Below are positions 59,901 through 64,000 of a stretch of 64,000 bases of DNA, piece by piece. Numbering within the stretch: position 1 is the first letter of the stretch; every line of letters begins with the position of its first letter. The notes under the pieces were generated by a model. The model was not told the origin of the DNA, ran no database searches, and saw only the letters and a list, made by a program, of their open reading frames with translations. Source of the stretch: JAAFJT01 sp043772905 (GTDB lineage: Bacteria > Bacteroidota > Bacteroidia > Chitinophagales > Saprospiraceae); the NCBI GenBank assembly GCA_043772905.1, contig JAYVFS010000066.1:41411-105410 (forward strand). Direction: 5' to 3'. The position numbers and the translations under genes were made by a program.

Positions 59901-62900
59901 ATGATAGTCAAAGATTTACAAAAATATATCAAAGTCCTAACAGGTGGTAAACTTGCTGAAACACTCGGTTCTGTGAGTGACCCTCTTTTGTCTTTTTTGG
60001 CAGGTGAAACATCTGATTTAGAAAACCAGCACATCAAACTTTTAACGGATTTTGCAACCGAAAGTAATACGCAAATCTTTTACGAGCTTTTACAAAATGC
60101 CGAAGATGAAAAGGCGAATCAAGTCTTTTTTTATTTTGATGATGATAATTTCGTCGTCATTAATAATGGTTTACCCTTTTATACAGACTCAAAAGATACT
60201 CAATTGGATCGAGACGGACAATTAAGAGGCTTTCTTGCAAGAGGAAGAGGTGGAAAAAGTAATAATCCAAACAAAATTGGTGAAAAAGGTTTGGGATCAA
60301 AACTCTTGTATGATTTGATGGCTAATACGGGTATTGGCACAAAAGAAGGTTTAATCCAAAGTTTAATAGAGGATACAAAAGGTTTGATTTTGTTTAGTTG
60401 GAGTAATTTGAGACAATGGGAGCAATTTGTTTTATCGAATCCAAACCAATTTAATTTTAAAGGAGAGCCTTCTGATGATTCAATAGCATTATTGACAAAA
60501 ATTGTATATGCTTACTATCCCGCAAATTTGAATGAAAAACAACAGACAATACGCGGAGAAAAATTGTTATTTTCGGAAGGCGAGTTACAGGCTTGTATAA
60601 GTTATCTGAATGTTGTAAAAACGGAATTACCACAAACGGCACTCAATCAAGGCACTTTAATCTATATCCCTTTGGGTAAAGGCAAAGCTCAAAAACTCAA
60701 AGCTGTTTTAGACCAAGAAATCATTTCTGGTATCAGTGGCTCAATGGCGTTTTTGGAAAACATTAAAAATACGACAATCAATAAATTAAGAATTAAAAAT
60801 TTTGATTTCAAAAAAGTGGACTTACCCGTTATCAAACGCGGTAAAGAAAAATCAACCGTCACATTAGCATTTCCATTAGCCCCCCTCAGTATTGATTACA
60901 AATTCGTCAATTTTTACAAGTTTTTACCCATAACAACTACGTATTTTGGATTAAATTTCATCATTAATACCAAAGCTTATGAGATTGATTCTTCAAGGCA
61001 ACACATCAAATTAGATGAAAGTAACCAAAATATATTGATAGAAATTAGTGGCAATATCTCATCGTATATTAAATCAATATCGAATAATACAGAAAAAGGC
61101 ATCTATTTAGCGTTGATGAAATGTATTATTTTTACAGATGTAGAGAAATTAAAGGCACATAAGGATATTTATAAAACGTATTTTTACGATAACCTTATCG
61201 AAACCATAAAAACGAATATCCCAACCACAACAGGATTTTCAACGAATATTAACGAAGTTAGAATTAAAAACACCGCACTCGATTTCAGCCCACAAGATTT
61301 AGGTGTCTCTTGGCAGTGGCTTGATACCGATTTCGCAGACAACCGTTATGGAAAAGTAAAAACAGTTTTAGGCATCGTTGAGGCTACTGTTTTTGATGTT
61401 TTAAACAATGCAAAAACCAATAATACCCCTAAAATTATTGATTGGGTAAAACATTTATCAAAAGAAGAGTATGCAATATTAGTAGATGAAATCACTTCAC
61501 AAAATACGTATAGTCAACGAAATACGATACCATTTGTCCGTTGTTCAGATGGTCGAGTGTGTTCTACTCATGAAATTGATACGTCTTTAGATATTGTATT
61601 TCTAACCGCCGAAATGCAAGGATTAAAGCCAGTTTTTGACAAATTATTAATCAAATATTCTGATGTTAATGTCGGTGAATTACCACAACTGACTAAGGCA
61701 AAGAATATAGAGAAAATAATAACCTTAATCAATAATAGCTCAATAACTGAACGTGATGATAAATGGACAGTCTTTGATGTTTTCAAAAGTATCAATCAAG
61801 TACCGAAACTAAAAATATTTGAAAATCAATTAGGGGAAAAATATCTTCTTGAGCGATTACTTCATAATAGCTCAAACTTCGTATCAAGCGGTGTATTGAA
61901 GCGTTTTGCTATCAAACCTTGTGAAATTGATGGTTATCGTAACATGAACGCTTTTATGATGAAACCCGAAAATGTTTGGGAGTCTCTCATTGACAATTGG
62001 AATTTACATATTACAAAGGATTTGGATTATACAGCTCCAATCAAAGACTTGAATATACTTTATAACAAAAGACTGATTACAAATACAACCCGAAAACCCG
62101 AAAATACACATGCTTGGATAAGAACAGATACAGGTGAATGGGCAAAATCGTCTGAAATTTTCTTTTGTACCCCCCTCAGTAATTTACTTGAAAATGAGTA
62201 TAATTTACTGGTTTCTGTTGTGAAAAGAGGGACTGATTTAAAAACTATTCCTTTTCAAGATATTCAATTATTTGAAACTGTTAAGTTTTCAGAGAAGCCT
62301 TCTTTCAATTTTAAGGATTTAAAAGAGTGGTTTAATGACGATTCAATTATCGTTACCAAACGAGAATTAGAGGTTTTATTGAAAATCAAAAATGGAGATA
62401 GTTTATTGAGTTCGTTTGTAGTGAAAAATGCTGAAAATATTGACTATCAACTTGTTATAAAACAAAAAGGCTCTAAACAATATATCTCACGCGATAGAGA
62501 ATTGAATGCTTTTTTAGCAACTACGGAATACCATTTATTACCCAATGCGTTAGAATCATTGTTTTCTGATGATATTTCTCTCCTACGGGAAAATGAAAAT
62601 TTTGCCTTAGATTTGATAAGTGCCTTTCGTGGTGAACGGGCATTAATTAATTTGGTCAATAGGCAGGGAAAAACGGTCAAAGAAAATTATTTACAAAAAA
62701 TAACCTCAATTGAATTTAACACCGAAAGTACCGTAGAATCCTACAAAGATACTTTTGAAGGGACTATTATAGAAATGGCTGTCGAACTTGAAAAAGTAGA
62801 AGACATCCGTAAAAAAATACAAATTGACAGTAAATCTCTTGAATTTTATGCAATTAGGAGGGAAAATGTGAGCGTCAAAATTTCGGAGAGCCAAAAGATA

Positions 62901-63917
62901 GAATTTAATTTATCTCAATTGTTATCGGAATTTGAAGGTAAAACGGACAAATTGGCTATAATCAGAGAAAAAATGTCAACTGTTAAGAAAGGTAAAGTAT
63001 TTGATGCAAAACCTTTCCCTCTGAAAGAAATTGAAGAAAAGCTATTACAAATGCCTTTGAATGATGCAGAACAGTTTACTTTTTTAATCGCATTTTACAA
63101 AAGTACAGAAGGCGCGGAATTTAAAAACAGGTTTTCTAAATTTGTTTATACTCAACTCAACGAGTTAGATGTTCTTCAAAGTCTGACAAACGATAATCGG
63201 AATCTCTATTTTTATTCTGATTTTATTTTGCCTTCAAATTGGTTCAATCCCAAAATCTATATTGACACTGTTGACGAAAATTTGATTTTAGATTCTGAAA
63301 AAATACCTTTATACATCTCTCGCTGGATTTCGTCCAATGCTGAACGGAAAGGCTTTTTCTATAAAGCGGGGCTTATCAATGAACAAAGCGATGTCATTAC
63401 TTTGAGGAAAGGTGTTTTTAGAGATGAACGAGTGGAAGATACGACAATTAAAGGCTGTCTTTCACGCGATAGCTTTATTCAAAATACTTTTACGTGGATT
63501 ATCCAAAAAGAAAAGGAACAAACGTTTTCTCGCTCTTCGGGAAAATACAAGAATATTTTAGCCCTCGTAAAAGAGTTTATTTTAGCTAAACAATGCTTAT
63601 CTCCTCTTCTTATTGCGACAAGAGATTTGGATAACTACCTTATTTTACCCTCTTTTAACCCTAAATATTTGCTTTATATCAATCCTTTCGACATAGAAAA
63701 GGAAAAAGATATTTTTGTAGATACGTTAAAAAAGCACACTACGCTAAATGTTATCACGAATAACGGTTTTAAAGAAGTTTTGGAGAAAAATGGTATTAAA
63801 GAACTAAAATTCAGTAGCGAATTTTGTTCCGATACAGGTGATTTTAAAGAATGGTGTGATGATTTTTACCGTGAATGGAAAAAAAGCGATGGCGAAAAAT
63901 ATCGTATTTACTGGTAA
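59901..63917 (+). CDS. GHKL/sacsin-type ATPase, third gene of the Zorya-like set
   Basis: 1338 residues. The N-terminal ATPase has the sacsin/Hsp90-like N-box FYELLQNAEDEKANQVFFYF, the G1 segment VVINNGLPF and the G2-like IGEKGLGSKLLYDLM. The remaining ~1100 residues have no recognised domain; the C-terminus (EWCDDFYREWKKSDGEKYRI) is basic and mixed. Visibly more AT-rich than the EF-G gene. Motif copies at 60891 (APLSI) and 62171 (TPLSN). Known Zorya types carry ZorC/D, ZorE or other partners; I know of no described form with this ATPase, though subtype III should be compared. The locus ends here: the next gene is convergent. Confidence 0.8.
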   Translation: MIVKDLQKYIKVLTGGKLAETLGSVSDPLLSFLAGETSDLENQHIKLLTDFATESNTQIFYELLQNAEDEKANQVFFYFDDDNFVVINNGLPFYTDSKDTQLDRDGQLRGFLARGRGGKSNNPNKIGEKGLGSKLLYDLMANTGIGTKEGLIQSLIEDTKGLILFSWSNLRQWEQFVLSNPNQFNFKGEPSDDSIALLTKIVYAYYPANLNEKQQTIRGEKLLFSEGELQACISYLNVVKTELPQTALNQGTLIYIPLGKGKAQKLKAVLDQEIISGISGSMAFLENIKNTTINKLRIKNFDFKKVDLPVIKRGKEKSTVTLAFPLAPLSIDYKFVNFYKFLPITTTYFGLNFIINTKAYEIDSSRQHIKLDESNQNILIEISGNISSYIKSISNNTEKGIYLALMKCIIFTDVEKLKAHKDIYKTYFYDNLIETIKTNIPTTTGFSTNINEVRIKNTALDFSPQDLGVSWQWLDTDFADNRYGKVKTVLGIVEATVFDVLNNAKTNNTPKIIDWVKHLSKEEYAILVDEITSQNTYSQRNTIPFVRCSDGRVCSTHEIDTSLDIVFLTAEMQGLKPVFDKLLIKYSDVNVGELPQLTKAKNIEKIITLINNSSITERDDKWTVFDVFKSINQVPKLKIFENQLGEKYLLERLLHNSSNFVSSGVLKRFAIKPCEIDGYRNMNAFMMKPENVWESLIDNWNLHITKDLDYTAPIKDLNILYNKRLITNTTRKPENTHAWIRTDTGEWAKSSEIFFCTPLSNLLENEYNLLVSVVKRGTDLKTIPFQDIQLFETVKFSEKPSFNFKDLKEWFNDDSIIVTKRELEVLLKIKNGDSLLSSFVVKNAENIDYQLVIKQKGSKQYISRDRELNAFLATTEYHLLPNALESLFSDDISLLRENENFALDLISAFRGERALINLVNRQGKTVKENYLQKITSIEFNTESTVESYKDTFEGTIIEMAVELEKVEDIRKKIQIDSKSLEFYAIRRENVSVKISESQKIEFNLSQLLSEFEGKTDKLAIIREKMSTVKKGKVFDAKPFPLKEIEEKLLQMPLNDAEQFTFLIAFYKSTEGAEFKNRFSKFVYTQLNELDVLQSLTNDNRNLYFYSDFILPSNWFNPKIYIDTVDENLILDSEKIPLYISRWISSNAERKGFFYKAGLINEQSDVITLRKGVFRDERVEDTTIKGCLSRDSFIQNTFTWIIQKEKEQTFSRSSGKYKNILALVKEFILAKQCLSPLLIATRDLDNYLILPSFNPKYLLYINPFDIEKEKDIFVDTLKKHTTLNVITNNGFKEVLEKNGIKELKFSSEFCSDTGDFKEWCDDFYREWKKSDGEKYRIYW

Positions 63918-63934
63918 CTTCGGAGAAGTCCTTG

Positions 63935-64000
63935 TCAATAAAAAGCAAAATTGTTAATCGCGTGTTGAATATCTTCTTTAGTCAAAGCATGATTGTCAAT
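63935..64000 (-). CDS. Convergent gene, C-terminal fragment
   Basis: The last 21 codons on the minus strand read IDNHALTKEDIQHAINNFAFY and stop. Too short to assign with confidence; small toxin-like or DUF4258-type proteins end similarly. It closes the Zorya-like operon. Confidence 0.4.
   Translation of the reverse strand: MDNHALTKEDIQHAINNFAFY

Larger units (their letters stand above)
4034..62181. repeat. Interspersed TACTGAGGGGG motif family (43 copies)
   Basis: Core TACTGAGGGG on the plus strand starts at 4034, 6451, 7152, 7343, 14738, 27485, 34151, 40253, 45761, 47441, 48256, 49219, 50466, 52146, 52991, 54472 and 56574. The complement (C)CCCCTCAGTA starts at 8791, 9368, 10941, 12860, 17949, 18617, 18895, 21820, 22078, 22336, 28828, 30797, 32455, 34623, 37199, 37894, 38794, 39418, 43861, 44008, 53609, 55539, 55906, 57433, 60891 and 62171. 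Thirty-five copies have at least five G (or C); the run varies from four to nine. Intergenic copies often extend to ATACTGAGGGGGT. Relaxed copies: 32059, 34251, 42328, 57253. Within genes about half lie in each orientation relative to the coding strand. Three copies (21820, 22078, 22336) arose by tandem duplication. The function is unknown; the behaviour resembles a DNA uptake sequence. Confidence 0.95.

Noticed and set aside
4034..62181. The TACTGAGGGGG word as a rho-independent terminator or Shine-Dalgarno-like signal
   Set aside because: It has no self-complementarity, lies in the middle of genes in both orientations, and is not at a fixed distance from start codons.
4034..62181. The word as a replication-polarity (KOPS-like) signal
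   Set aside because: The two orientations are mixed along the window (17 versus 26), with no clear run in one direction.
1..64000. tRNA and rRNA genes
   Set aside because: A scan for the conserved T-loop (GTTCGAATC-type) words and for rRNA blocks found none that fits a gene.

Overview
The window is chromosomal DNA from a member of the Bacteroidota, most likely an environmental Saprospiria/Chitinophagia-type bacterium. Three things point there. Several start regions carry the Bacteroidota promoter form TTTG-N19-TAnnTTTG, clearest at amt (33692-33722) and the hybrid sensor gene (15702-15732). Secreted proteins end in type IX secretion (T9SS) sorting domains. The order birA < > rsfS-ftsH, a LytS/LytTR pair, type-2 PyrF and a hybrid sensor with a fused AraC domain are all typical of the phylum. 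No rRNA, tRNA, CRISPR array or complete insertion sequence was seen.

Layout. 1-1167: LytS-like kinase and LytTR regulator. 1401-4133: a PqqD / ATP-grasp / PLP-decarboxylase cassette. 4182-4377: a cloverleaf-like palindromic element. 4408-9367: an orphan nucleotidyltransferase, a urea transporter fused to an M23 domain, and two secreted TPR proteins. 9531-15308: a DEVD-box helicase, an AAA ATPase plus TOPRIM-like pair, pyrF and glmM. 15487-30722: a response-regulator relic, a one-piece hybrid two-component regulator, a likely AraC-type operator, and a 3913-residue secreted T9SS protein with a metalloprotease domain. 30961-36139: a cupredoxin T9SS protein, amt, a candidate structured RNA, a DinB-fold protein, ruvX and def. 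36428-42254: a lipoprotein, aroB, a hypothetical gene, birA, rsfS and ftsH. 42349-48171: a frameshifted ParE-type toxin with its antitoxin, an M14 carboxypeptidase, a DUF433/PIN-like pair and a nucleotidyltransferase-like pair. 48382-54537: a four-gene membrane conflict-type operon (EAD/iSTAND-like, MoxR, vWA-like, FGE-fold). 55054-57189: an EF-G paralogue. 57769-63917: a three-gene Zorya-like set made of a MotA-like ZorA, a MotB-like ZorB and a 1338-residue GHKL/sacsin-type ATPase, closed downstream by a convergent gene.

The strongest unexplained signal is a short sequence, consensus ATACTGAGGGGGT (reverse complement ACCCCCTCAGTAT). I count 43 copies of the core TACTGAGGGG or its complement, about one per 1.5 kb. 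It occurs in both orientations, inside and between genes, and in several reading frames (TEG, PSV, PLS, ILRG/LLRG). It is not palindromic and is not a terminator. It behaves like a DNA-uptake-type or other genome-wide recognition word, which to my knowledge is not described for this phylum.

How parts may work together: the hybrid sensor probably activates the giant secreted protein through tandem TTGACGGAAAATG repeats 21 bp apart next to that gene's promoter. The right-hand third is a defence-like island with two multi-gene membrane-linked systems. The AAA/TOPRIM pair and the toxin-antitoxin modules are further conflict-type genes embedded among housekeeping genes.
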